From a virus, in IMG/VR virus record IMGVR_UViG_3300047560_000032, positions 1 to 22,072 of that record: DNA of 22,072 nucleotides; one strand, 5' to 3'. Within the stretch, counting starts at the first letter, position 1; every line of letters begins with the position of its first letter. A program made the translations under genes and the position numbers. A model generated the notes under the pieces. That model made no database searches. It was not told where the DNA came from and was given only the letters and a program-made list of their open reading frames with translations. This document shows, piece after piece, positions 7,499 through 14,932 of this stretch.

Positions 7499-7527
7499 AG
7501 ACGTTGAAAGGGGCCGAAGCCCCGTTT
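7499..7527 (-). terminator. Intrinsic terminator-like hairpin after the coat gene, UUCG loop (first copy)
   Basis: The minus strand reads AAACGGGGC-TTCG-GCCCCTTTCAACG. The GGGGC/GCCCC stem is at 7510-7523 and can be extended by AAA/TTT with a one-base bulge. Only a short T-run follows, so it may end part of the transcripts and protect the coat mRNA 3' end. Confidence 0.7.
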
Positions 7528-7531
7528 CAGA

Positions 7532-8734
7532 TCAGCCCCACAAACGGCAAGCCATTTGCGGACGAATGACGCTGTAACCGTACAGAACGTCAATACGGCA
7601 AGGCATCCGGTCGTTGTTGATATCGTACTGGCGAACCACACGCATGGAGATGCCGTTGTGGACAGCGCGAGCGGCCATATCGACACCCTGGGGCAGCAAC
7701 AAGTCAGCCGTAGCAAACGTGATTGCGTCCTTGTGGTAGACCAAGTTCTGAGCATAGGCGCTGGCAGAAGAACCGAGCATGGTCACGACGGCAGAAGCCT
7801 GTGGGAATGCGTCGATGGTAGCCAGGGCTTGATCAGCGGTGTACATCGCGGGGCTGACAGTCAGCGTAGCGGTGGACGAGCCAGAAGCGGCAGCGGTCAC
7901 CACGAACTGCTGGAGCGAACCGGTGGACTCGCGGGTCTGCGGGTTCACTGCGTACACACCGGCCACGGTAAACACATCGCCCACGTTCCAGGTTTTGCTG
8001 GAGCCGGTGAAGCTGATGCCCAGGGTCGTAGAACCTTGGGTAGACACGGTACTGGTCACAGTGATGCCAGTGCCCCACGAGCCAGTGGTGTGCTGCTTGA
8101 TCGACTGAGACATGTTGATCTCGTCAAAGCCCAACACGCCCATGCCCATCATGCCGTTCTTGAACTGGCGGCTGATGGTGTCGGTGGGGTTGAACAGACC
8201 TTTCATGCCTTCGACCAAACCAGCGTTAGCGGCAGGGTTGACGGTGGCATAACGGGGCGACATGACAGCAGCGGCTTCGTTCAGTTTCTGCTGCGCTTGC
8301 AACAGAACCAAAGAAGTAGCGGGAGTCGTGCCGGGGGTGCCCACGGACTGATAGATGCTCTTGAAGCTGTTTGCCACATCAGCGTCGATGGACGATGCCA
8401 ACTGGCTGATACGAGGCTTCAACACACGCTCTGCGAAGTCGTCCAATTGCATGGTCAATTCAGCAGAGGTGAAGTTCACGCCGATGTGCTTCTGGCTGGA
8501 AACAGTCAGAGTGGTGTACTGTTCGTTGTCGTCCTGAACTTGCAGAGCGGCACCGTCAGTCACCAAAGCGCGGTCGGGCAAACGGATACGGAGGGTCGAA
8601 CCAATCTTGGCACCTTCGACAGCGAAGCTGTCGTCGTACTGACGGTTCACGTTGCGGGTGAGCACCAGATTGTTCTCGAGGATTTCGAGAGCCTTTCGGG
8701 TGATCATGTCAATGGTAAGAATACTATTCGCCAT
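7532..8734 (-). CDS. Major capsid protein, P22 coat (gp5) family, HK97 fold
   Basis: A 400-residue coat protein (P22 gp5 has 430). Family-like features: N-terminal MITRKALEILENNLVLTRNVNRQYD, the GAKIGSTLRIRLPDR strand, and SAELTMQLDDFAERVLKPRISQLASSID (spine helix region). The insertion domain (I-domain, telokin-like) falls at about 215-300, with NVGDVFTVAGVYAVNPQTRE and LQQFVVTAAASG as typical for P22-like coats. The C-terminus has GYSVIRPQMACRLWG. The ATG at 8734 has AAAGGA 11 bases upstream in the shared leader TTTGAAAGGACTCGCATC. The scaffold gene lies directly upstream and the first UUCG hairpin directly downstream. The protein builds the icosahedral shell with the scaffold as internal template. 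Confidence 0.93.
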   Translation of the reverse strand: MANSILTIDMITRKALEILENNLVLTRNVNRQYDDSFAVEGAKIGSTLRIRLPDRALVTDGAALQVQDDNEQYTTLTVSSQKHIGVNFTSAELTMQLDDFAERVLKPRISQLASSIDADVANSFKSIYQSVGTPGTTPATSLVLLQAQQKLNEAAAVMSPRYATVNPAANAGLVEGMKGLFNPTDTISRQFKNGMMGMGVLGFDEINMSQSIKQHTTGSWGTGITVTSTVSTQGSTTLGISFTGSSKTWNVGDVFTVAGVYAVNPQTRESTGSLQQFVVTAAASGSSTATLTVSPAMYTADQALATIDAFPQASAVVTMLGSSASAYAQNLVYHKDAITFATADLLLPQGVDMAARAVHNGISMRVVRQYDINNDRMPCRIDVLYGYSVIRPQMACRLWG

Positions 8735-8752
8735 GATGCGAGTCCTTTCAAA
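8730..8752 (-). promoter_or_regulatory. Ribosome binding leader of the coat gene, copy 1 of a shared element
   Basis: The minus strand reads TTTGAAAGGACTCGC, then ATCATGGC. AAAGGA is the ribosome site. TTTGAAAGGA and ATCATGGC are both kept in the two genes downstream. Confidence 0.7.
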
Positions 8753-8755
8753 GTT

Positions 8756-9559
8756 TTAGCGGTTCATCTGTGCTTGCATCTTCCGCAACTGGCGGGCGCG
8801 TTCAGCTTCAATCCATTCCGACGTACTCATGGCCTTCACAGAGCGAGGGTCAGTTGTGTCGTAGGACGGGTTACCGCTGGTTCGTGCTGTTACAGGTGTG
8901 ATAGGTGCTGGCGCAGACGTTGTGGGTTTGACAACGGGGTTGCTGCCAAGTTTGGCCTCAATTTTCCCGATCTCTCTTGCCTGCAAAATAGGGGACAAAC
9001 GAGAAATGCGGTCCGCTTCTTTCGGATTCGATCCAAACCAGTAGGCCAGATCGGGTCCAATTTCAGAAGCCTGAATCGCTTCGGCCATCGAGTCGGTGAT
9101 TCTGACGCTGGGGTTGTAGGCGACTTGTTCAAAGTCATCGTACTTGTCCCGTGCGGCTTCTTCACGTTCTTGATACGCGGCTTGCGTCGCAGCCTGTTGC
9201 TTCTGGCGTTCACGAATCTCGAGAAGCTGATGGGCCTTGCGCTCGGCCAATGCGTCAGCATAGGCGTCGTCAGACTCAAAAGCACTGCGATCCAGATCGC
9301 CTTTGGGCATCGACTGCGCGGTTTGCACTTCTGCCAACCGTGCTTGCTGCTCCCGTTCCCATTTGCGCTGTTCTCTTGCGAGGCGCTTGCCGATGGCAGC
9401 ATCGAGTTCTTCCTGGGTGAATGTCTTCGTCGCAGGTTGTTGCTCGGGCTGATTCTCAGCTACTTCCGGCGCATTTTGTGCAATATCCGTGGTGGCCGTC
9501 ACCTCGGTTGCTGGCGCGGAGTCTACTTCCGCTAAGGCTTGTTGGACTTCTTCAGTCAT
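8756..9559 (-). CDS. Capsid scaffolding protein
   Basis: A 267-residue, highly charged, Gln/Glu/Ala-rich protein directly upstream of coat, the standard place for a scaffold. The first 45 residues are acidic and disordered. Residues about 46-75 (TFTQEELDAAIGKRLAREQRKWE) match a signature common at the start of the helical part of phage scaffolds, followed by long amphipathic helices to about 150. A Pro/Thr linker at about 205-230 precedes a C-terminal amphipathic basic helix (STSEWIEAERARQLRKMQ), which fits the coat-binding helix of scaffolds. No protease motif is seen. The ATG at 9559 has only a weak ribosome site. Upstream lies the promoter at 9608-9635, so this gene is probably the first of a coat transcript. 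Confidence 0.85.
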   Translation of the reverse strand: MTEEVQQALAEVDSAPATEVTATTDIAQNAPEVAENQPEQQPATKTFTQEELDAAIGKRLAREQRKWEREQQARLAEVQTAQSMPKGDLDRSAFESDDAYADALAERKAHQLLEIRERQKQQAATQAAYQEREEAARDKYDDFEQVAYNPSVRITDSMAEAIQASEIGPDLAYWFGSNPKEADRISRLSPILQAREIGKIEAKLGSNPVVKPTTSAPAPITPVTARTSGNPSYDTTDPRSVKAMSTSEWIEAERARQLRKMQAQMNR

Positions 9560-9565
9560 TTTGTC

Positions 9566-9579
9566 GATTCTTTAGAATC
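9566..9579. repeat. Short inverted repeat in the scaffold 5' leader
   Basis: GATTCTTTAGAATC: six-base arms around two bases, 7 bases upstream of the scaffold ATG. It could pair in the mRNA near the ribosome site or bind a dimeric protein. No family assignment is possible. Confidence 0.4.
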
Positions 9580-9587
9580 CCTGGTCA

Positions 9588-9598
9588 ACTGGGCCAGT
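9588..9598. repeat. 11-base palindrome just downstream of the predicted start site
   Basis: ACTGGGCCAGT, with five-base arms around one base. It would lie at about +3 to +13 of the transcript from the promoter at 9608-9635, an operator-like place. Confidence 0.4.
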
Positions 9599-9607
9599 AC
9601 AGGTTTT

Positions 9608-9635
9608 ATCTTACACCCAGTGGGCTGGGTGTCAA
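9608..9635 (-). promoter_or_regulatory. Sigma70-like promoter for scaffold and coat genes
   Basis: On the minus strand a perfect -35 TTGACA (9630-9635) is followed after 16 bases by TAAGAT (9608-9613, four of six matches to TATAAT). The predicted start is near 9601, giving a leader of about 41 bases before the scaffold ATG. It lies in the longest non-coding gap between complete genes of the window (79 bases), at the border between the fibre genes and the capsid genes. A host sigma70-type holoenzyme is inferred. Confidence 0.6.
9613..9632. repeat. Inverted repeat inside the promoter spacer
   Basis: ACACCCAG-TGGG-CTGGGTGT: perfect eight-base arms around four bases, filling the space between -35 and -10 and touching both. 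It could be an operator for a dimeric regulator. As RNA it would be a strong hairpin, but no U-run follows on the minus strand, so a terminator for the upstream fibre gene is less likely. Confidence 0.55.
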
Positions 9636-9638
9636 GAT

Positions 9639-11399
9639 TTAGATTGCTGCGATGATGAACGCAAAAAGCTCTTCGTATCTTACGCCGTATCGACTTCCAG
9701 CAGCGCGATAAGCGCTAACAGTATTGCCTTCTTCATCTTTTACTTCGGGCTGTTCATCCCATTGGTCAAAACAAAACACCCCATAAGCATCTGGCGATAA
9801 ACCTTCAGATTCAAACGCTGCTTTTACATCTTGAGCAATTACGCCAAAATGAATCCGTGCTTGCTCGCTTTTTTCTGCAACAGCATCGTTAAATTTGAAC
9901 GCGCGGATTGCGCTTTTCAACTTTACAGCTACCGCTTTCTCGACGTCGGTCAACGATCTGATTTGTTGTTTTTCGTTAGCATCAGACGTATTGATGGTTC
10001 CTGTACCTGCGTATACCACAGACCATCTGTTCGACGCTGTACCCAAAGATTGAGTGTTATCAGCCGCAGGATAAAACTTTCCGTTTTGATCGCAATACAA
10101 AGCGTCAGCTAATGCACCAGTATTGGCAACAGAAATAACTAAAAAGCTATTGTCAAAAGCGCCAGCGGTTCCTTGAAAATAAAAACGGCCAGCGGGTTTA
10201 GCAGTTCCAGAAGTGTTAGCACCTTCAAATTTTAAGGCAACGGCTTTTGTAGTTGTGTTATCAGTCGCGGTGTTTGCGATTGTTAAAACATTAGATATGC
10301 CGCTATTTGATTTTGAAAAATACCCCGCCGCATTTTCAAATTGCCCATCGACAATAAATGTGCCGTTTGTAGGTGCTTGAGAAAGACCAGCACAATCGTT
10401 AAAAGTTACTTCAATGCCGGGGTTTGCAATAATAACTTTTTCGTAAACATTCAACGCAGGATCACCGCCCCCGATTGTTGTTCTGTCAAACAGAATGCGA
10501 TAACCACGGGCAATATTGATGATGTTTTTTGGAGCAACATCTGGCGACAAAATATTACATTGGCTAAACGTCAACTTGTACGGATCGCAACCAGAAGCGC
10601 CATCAATTACAACGCTGTAATTGTATCCAGCCTCGGTGTTGTTGGCTTCCAGCCAGCAGTTTTCAAAAAGAATTTGCCCAAGTCCTTGACCAGTTGCCGT
10701 TGGCTGATAAATGCTGATGCCTTCGCGCTGATTAGATTCCATGACGCAATTTTGAAAGTGTCCACGATCACCACCTTCAAGATACACGCCAGCCTTGTCA
10801 TTGACGCTAAAGTTGCAGTTAAGTGCATGAAAAATAGTTGAATTTGGGCCTTCAACTTTCAATCCATTGCCTCGATTATCTGTAACCGTTGTACGTTCTA
10901 GGATTAACTGATTGACATAGTTATCCAAAAGAATACCCTGTTGCAACGTGCGAATTACCTTAACGCAATAAATTACAGCGTTAAATGTTGCCGTAATACC
11001 AACATCAACCAAATTTCCGCCATCTAAAGTGATAGCTTTAAGAATGACCGCATCGTACTGATTGGCCGTGGTATTCATAACAATACCGTTAGCGACAGCG
11101 CTTGTCCATTTAAACGTAGTTGGCGTGTAACCGTTTGATGGCGTTGCATAGTTGGCATAACCAAAAGGCTCACCTTCACCATACATACAAACATTTTTAC
11201 CCGGATAGGTCAGCGTGCCGTTTAGTTCATACACCCCTGCTGGCACATAAACAGCACGTTTTAACGTAAGCGCATCATTTAACGCCGATTGAATAGCTGC
11301 CGTATTTACGGAAGCTGACGCAGAAGGAGATGCACCATAGTCCAACACATTCAATGGCTCCCCCTGAATCATGCTGTAACTGACTTTTGTAAGTGCCAT
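9639..11399 (-). CDS. Beta-helix tail fibre with C-terminal S74 self-cleaving chaperone
   Basis: A 586-residue receptor-binding protein. I take the ATG at 11399 (MALTKVSYSMIQG) because GAGGT lies 6 bases before it; an upstream GTG/ATG extension would overlap the preceding gene. Residues about 14-60 are a pectate-lyase-type entry (LNVLDYGASPSASASVNTAA ... RAVYVPAGVYELNG), followed by right-handed beta-helix rungs to about 340. The last 115 residues form an intramolecular chaperone of the peptidase S74 type, with TSDANEK carrying the Ser-Lys dyad at S472 and K477, then FGVIAQDVKAAF and the final YGVRYEELFAFIIAAI. In this family the chaperone helps trimer folding and cleaves itself off just before the Ser. 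There is no head-binding domain, so it may dock on another fibre. It looks more AT-rich than the capsid genes. Confidence 0.85.
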   Translation of the reverse strand: MALTKVSYSMIQGEPLNVLDYGASPSASASVNTAAIQSALNDALTLKRAVYVPAGVYELNGTLTYPGKNVCMYGEGEPFGYANYATPSNGYTPTTFKWTSAVANGIVMNTTANQYDAVILKAITLDGGNLVDVGITATFNAVIYCVKVIRTLQQGILLDNYVNQLILERTTVTDNRGNGLKVEGPNSTIFHALNCNFSVNDKAGVYLEGGDRGHFQNCVMESNQREGISIYQPTATGQGLGQILFENCWLEANNTEAGYNYSVVIDGASGCDPYKLTFSQCNILSPDVAPKNIINIARGYRILFDRTTIGGGDPALNVYEKVIIANPGIEVTFNDCAGLSQAPTNGTFIVDGQFENAAGYFSKSNSGISNVLTIANTATDNTTTKAVALKFEGANTSGTAKPAGRFYFQGTAGAFDNSFLVISVANTGALADALYCDQNGKFYPAADNTQSLGTASNRWSVVYAGTGTINTSDANEKQQIRSLTDVEKAVAVKLKSAIRAFKFNDAVAEKSEQARIHFGVIAQDVKAAFESEGLSPDAYGVFCFDQWDEQPEVKDEEGNTVSAYRAAGSRYGVRYEELFAFIIAAI

Positions 11400-11401
11400 G
11401 G

Positions 11402-12241
11402 TTAAACCTCGTATGAAAATGTAAAGACGTAAGTGTTGCCACCTGTCCAATCAATAGCGCCATTGGTTGATGATTGAATACGCCCGCCCGTTGCGCCAGC
11501 AGTAGCATCTGTCGCAGTGAAATAAATGTTTCCAGTTCCTGCGCGTTCTCTTGCAACACCTGCGTATTGATTCCCGTCCGTTGCATAAGGCAAAGAACCA
11601 AAATTCAATCTTCCTGCTGCTGTGCCTGCGGTTGTAATAACAATTTCACCAAAAACATTCACTAAACGCCCAATCCGTACATATTTTCCAGATGATGTGT
11701 ATGCCGTAATTGTTCCTGTTTGTGCTGTTGCAGTAGGTGTCCAAGTACCTTGCTCGTACCAGTTTAGCAACTGGCTGGTCATTCCCGCTGCGGCGCTGTT
11801 GGCAGTGAAGTTGATGCCTTTGGCGGCTGTGCCTTGAATCAGGTTGCCTTGAGTAAGCGTAACATTAGCGGTAGTGGAATCTACTGATAATCTAGATGAG
11901 CCGCTACCGTTGCGGAGCACAAACGGCAAACTGCTATTTATACCAAATTCAGTGGCGCTTGATGTTATGGTTAAAACGCCCGCCCAACCAGGAAACTGAT
12001 TAAAAGTTGCAAAAGATGTAGAACCGCCAGCATGGGTGATTGTTAAACTGGAGCCAAGAAGTGTTGCAACACTGCCACCTGCGCTAGTTGATTGCCAACT
12101 TAATCCACCTACTGCACGACCAGCAGTTAAGTTGGCGATACTGACCTGTTTGGTGGTACTGCTTTGAACAATAGGCAAAACTTCCGTGCCCGCAACAGGC
12201 GTTGTTGCGGCAGTAAGAGCAGAAATTTTGGTGTCGGCCAT
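11402..12241 (-). CDS. Tail fibre / receptor-binding protein
   Basis: A 279-residue protein. The N-terminus MADTKISALTAATTPVAGTEVLPIVQ is a common start of phage fibre proteins, probably an attachment segment. Residues about 45-155 are low-complexity beta sequence (Ser/Thr/Ala). Residues about 161-279 begin WYEQGTWTPT, continue with KYVRIGRLVNVFGEI, and end YVFTFSYEV, a C-terminal domain also seen in the neighbouring tailspike. No enzyme motif is visible. The ATG has no clear ribosome site and follows the tailspike stop by 9 bases, so translation may depend on coupling. The downstream fibre starts two bases after the stop, so the two products may act as a pair. Confidence 0.75.
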   Translation of the reverse strand: MADTKISALTAATTPVAGTEVLPIVQSSTTKQVSIANLTAGRAVGGLSWQSTSAGGSVATLLGSSLTITHAGGSTSFATFNQFPGWAGVLTITSSATEFGINSSLPFVLRNGSGSSRLSVDSTTANVTLTQGNLIQGTAAKGINFTANSAAAGMTSQLLNWYEQGTWTPTATAQTGTITAYTSSGKYVRIGRLVNVFGEIVITTAGTAAGRLNFGSLPYATDGNQYAGVARERAGTGNIYFTATDATAGATGGRIQSSTNGAIDWTGGNTYVFTFSYEV

Positions 12242-12250
12242 AGTCTATGT

Positions 12251-14419
12251 TCAGTATTCGTAAGTGATCGAAAACGCAATCACATCGTTTGCACCGACAC
12301 CACTGATGGGCACATACGAGACAGCCGCAGCATCGCTAGTTTCAGCAAACCAAATTCCTGACGCATGAGTCGTTCCATCAGCTTCTGATGAAATGCTTGC
12401 GCCTGCCGTTGCGTAATCAATACCGCTTAACGCTGCGGAGCCATACGCCTTTTTGCCGGTTTTTGTCGGGATGTCCAACAATGTCAAATCGATAGACAGA
12501 TTTCCTGTGCCGCCGCCAGTAACTGCGCCTGCTAAAGTAATATACGCATTGATAGTCACCTGACGGCCTATCTGCATATACGTACAGTTTTGCGACGCAA
12601 TTTCGTATGTTCCGGCGCTTGTCGACCCCTTGATTGCCGCAGTCCATGTTCCTGAAGTCCAGAACATATTTGCCAACAATCCGTAAGCATCGTTGATGCG
12701 AACGCCAACATAAGGGTTTAACCTAAAACGATTATCTCCGTAGTAAGTTAAATAGCCATCTTCTTTATAGATTGCGGTGGGGGATTGCCCATTTCCTGTT
12801 GTGCCACTTGCGCCAATGTCGTTGTTATAGATTTCAACATGCTGTGCATTTTCGCCAACAAAAACTGTATAAACACCATTGCCACTACCAGCAATTTTAT
12901 TGTTGCGAATTGTGACGTTTTGAACGTTTCCAGCGTTTGTTGGGTCAGGCTCTAAATAAATCAATGACCCAGGTACTCCAACATAGTCGCCAGCAACGCC
13001 AGAGTCCGCGATGTAATTGTCTTCAATCGAAAGACTTTCACACGCTTCAACATAGATACCATTTGTGAATGCCTCTATGTAACATTCACGGATACTTACT
13101 GCGGATTTATATGTGTTACCTGAAAGCCGAATTCCGCACTGGTCATCTCGACCCAAAGAGGAGAACGGATAAGTTGTAGTGTTGCACTGCAAATTTGTTG
13201 AGCAACGCCACACGTTAATCGCTTCGCCTTGATCGATGTTAATACCAATCGAGCCGCGCAACGCTTCACAACCATCCAAAGTTACATGACCACCATTGAT
13301 GGAAACTTGAAACCCGCGATAAGGCGTAGCAGTAGCTGGCGCAATGTATTTGACTTGCCGCACCATTGTTGACCACGATGCTTGGTTTCCGGTTCCTGCT
13401 TCTTCTAGCGCAACACCACTGTTATCCCAATTTTCAATATGGATGTTTTCAAAAATTGACTGTGGGCGGGTGTTATAGATTGCGTATGCCCCGCTACCGT
13501 CACCGCCACTAATATCCAAGTTGCGAATACTTACGCCGCCATACTCTGCCGAAACAGCCTCAAAACAATTACCCGTCCCGGTAAAGTTAATTTTCGCTGG
13601 CTGCACAACATTAGATGACGACTCTGGACCAGATAAAATTTTATCGCCAGTTAAAGAGATAGTTGCGTCGATCAGATAAGTGCCGGGGGGTATGTACACC
13701 CAACTGGCAACAGCTAACGCGTTATTAAATGCGTCTGTTGATGGCGCGGCGCCAGTTGGATCAGCACCAAAATCAATCACGCTTACATACTCAGCCAACT
13801 TTGCTTCAACATTGGTTGCGACACCGTTAGCAAACGGTGGGTCATACGACACTTGTGATGCGTCCACAGCACCAGCGCCTTGCTGTTGCGTGGTGGTGAA
13901 CTTGACTTCAGCGCCGACATGCAAACCGCTGTTGAACGTCACAGTGTTGCTGTCAGTTTCAACGTAAGAATACGACGCGCCAGGGCCATATTGGTTTACG
14001 CCGTCAACAAATACCGACAGACTGTTAGTCCCCGGAGAGTAAGAAATTGTCAACGGAAATACCGTTTGGCCTGCGGTGGCCGTAATAATTTCTTGGCTGT
14101 TGGTGTACGACACCGAGTTAGAGTTGATACCCGTGATATTGTCGTAGGTAGCAATCAAAACATCGTTGCTATCTTTAAGCACAAACTTGTAAATTGCACC
14201 ATCCGTCAACCAAATTTCACCGCTGCCAGGCACTCGGCCAGCAGCATCCAACACCACAGGGTTCGTCCACGCAGTTGCACCATTAGAGCTGGTATACGTG
14301 ACAGCAGGCGTTGTGGTGCCAGCAGCATAGGTGTACAACTTGCCGCCAGTCAGCACGGCACCCGTGCTGGTGAAGAACTGGGCCGCAACGCCGCCCACGG
14401 GAGAGAGATTGACGGCCAT
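12251..14419 (-). CDS. Tailspike: head-binding domain plus pectate-lyase-like beta-helix
   Basis: A 722-residue protein. Residues 1-100 resemble the phage tailspike head-binding domain (GGKLYTYAAGTTTPAVTYT, NPVVLDAAGR, IWLTDGAIYKFVLKDSNDV, YDNITGIN), which docks on the neck hub. Residues about 101-180 are an Ig-like connector (SVFVDGVNQY). Residues about 213-570 start with VIDFGADPTGAAPSTDA and IPPGTYLIDATISLTG, then many beta-helix rungs with IRNNKI, IYNNDI and IEDNYIADSG. Residues 585-722 are a C-terminal module related to the one in the next gene. Such proteins bind and often cut surface polysaccharide, but catalytic residues cannot be placed by eye. GGAG precedes the ATG by 8 bases. Its place between portal and scaffold differs from P22, where the spike gene is last. 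Confidence 0.87.
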   Translation of the reverse strand: MAVNLSPVGGVAAQFFTSTGAVLTGGKLYTYAAGTTTPAVTYTSSNGATAWTNPVVLDAAGRVPGSGEIWLTDGAIYKFVLKDSNDVLIATYDNITGINSNSVSYTNSQEIITATAGQTVFPLTISYSPGTNSLSVFVDGVNQYGPGASYSYVETDSNTVTFNSGLHVGAEVKFTTTQQQGAGAVDASQVSYDPPFANGVATNVEAKLAEYVSVIDFGADPTGAAPSTDAFNNALAVASWVYIPPGTYLIDATISLTGDKILSGPESSSNVVQPAKINFTGTGNCFEAVSAEYGGVSIRNLDISGGDGSGAYAIYNTRPQSIFENIHIENWDNSGVALEEAGTGNQASWSTMVRQVKYIAPATATPYRGFQVSINGGHVTLDGCEALRGSIGINIDQGEAINVWRCSTNLQCNTTTYPFSSLGRDDQCGIRLSGNTYKSAVSIRECYIEAFTNGIYVEACESLSIEDNYIADSGVAGDYVGVPGSLIYLEPDPTNAGNVQNVTIRNNKIAGSGNGVYTVFVGENAQHVEIYNNDIGASGTTGNGQSPTAIYKEDGYLTYYGDNRFRLNPYVGVRINDAYGLLANMFWTSGTWTAAIKGSTSAGTYEIASQNCTYMQIGRQVTINAYITLAGAVTGGGTGNLSIDLTLLDIPTKTGKKAYGSAALSGIDYATAGASISSEADGTTHASGIWFAETSDAAAVSYVPISGVGANDVIAFSITYEY

Positions 14420-14436
14420 GTGTTACTCCATCAAGA

Positions 14437-14925
14437 TCAAGCGCTCAGAGCGGCAACTTTGTCTTGGAATGCTTTGACTCGGGCTTCGTGAGCTGCAACT
14501 TGTGCGGCCAACTCAGCGCGTTTTTGTTCAATGTCGGCTTGCGCCTTGGCTTGTGCGGCTTCGCGGGTAGCCACTGTTGACTCGCGGTCGCTGACAGCCT
14601 TCTCGCGTGCGGCCAATTGCTTGCCGGCTGCCGTGGCGTCGGCCACCATGCGCTTGGCATCATCAGCATCGGCTTGTGCAGCGGCCTTGATCTCATCAGC
14701 CGTGCGTTTGGCATCCGCCCGCACAGCCAGTGCTTCAGCTTGGGCAGCCTCAAGTGCAGCTTTAGCCTTGACGCGGTCTGCCACAGCGTCTTCAACCGCC
14801 GTCAGAGCACCTTGGCGCTTGGCCAGCTCGTCACGCAACTGAAGCATCTGCACCAAGTCTTTGGGCAGCTGCTTGGTGATGTACTGGATCGGATCGACAG
14901 AGGGGTTTTCGTTAGAGATGTCCAT
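14437..14925 (-). CDS. Ala-rich coiled-coil protein, unknown function
   Basis: A 162-residue protein. After an N-terminal segment (1-25, with DPIQYITKQLPKDL), nearly all of 25-160 is heptad-like helix dominated by Ala, Lys, Glu, Gln and Asp (DELAKRQGALTAVEDAVAD, KAALEAAQAEALAVRADAKR, QKRAELAAQVAAHEARVKA). There are no Cys residues, membrane segments or catalytic motifs. A GAGGT site lies before the start. The position just before the tailspike suggests a rod, a fibre connector or an assembly helper. A second scaffold-like role is possible. No family can be named. Confidence 0.65.
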   Translation of the reverse strand: MDISNENPSVDPIQYITKQLPKDLVQMLQLRDELAKRQGALTAVEDAVADRVKAKAALEAAQAEALAVRADAKRTADEIKAAAQADADDAKRMVADATAAGKQLAAREKAVSDRESTVATREAAQAKAQADIEQKRAELAAQVAAHEARVKAFQDKVAALSA

Positions 14926-14932
14926 GTCAACC

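Noticed and set aside
7556-9535. A 659-codon open frame on the plus strand antisense to coat and scaffold
   Set aside because: It lies in the register where its stops would come only from TTA, CTA and TCA codons of the minus-strand genes, which are rare there. The product (His/Val/Gly/Arg-rich) looks like no protein family, and coat and scaffold on the other strand are secure.
9613-9632. Inverted repeat considered as a terminator for the fibre gene
   Set aside because: No U-run follows the stem in minus-strand direction (AAGATAAAACC), and the arms coincide with the promoter spacer. A regulatory site explains it better, though a weak terminator is not excluded.
9639-14419. Diversity-generating retroelement acting on the fibre genes
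   Set aside because: No reverse transcriptase, no template repeat and no C-type-lectin-like variable end were found in the window.
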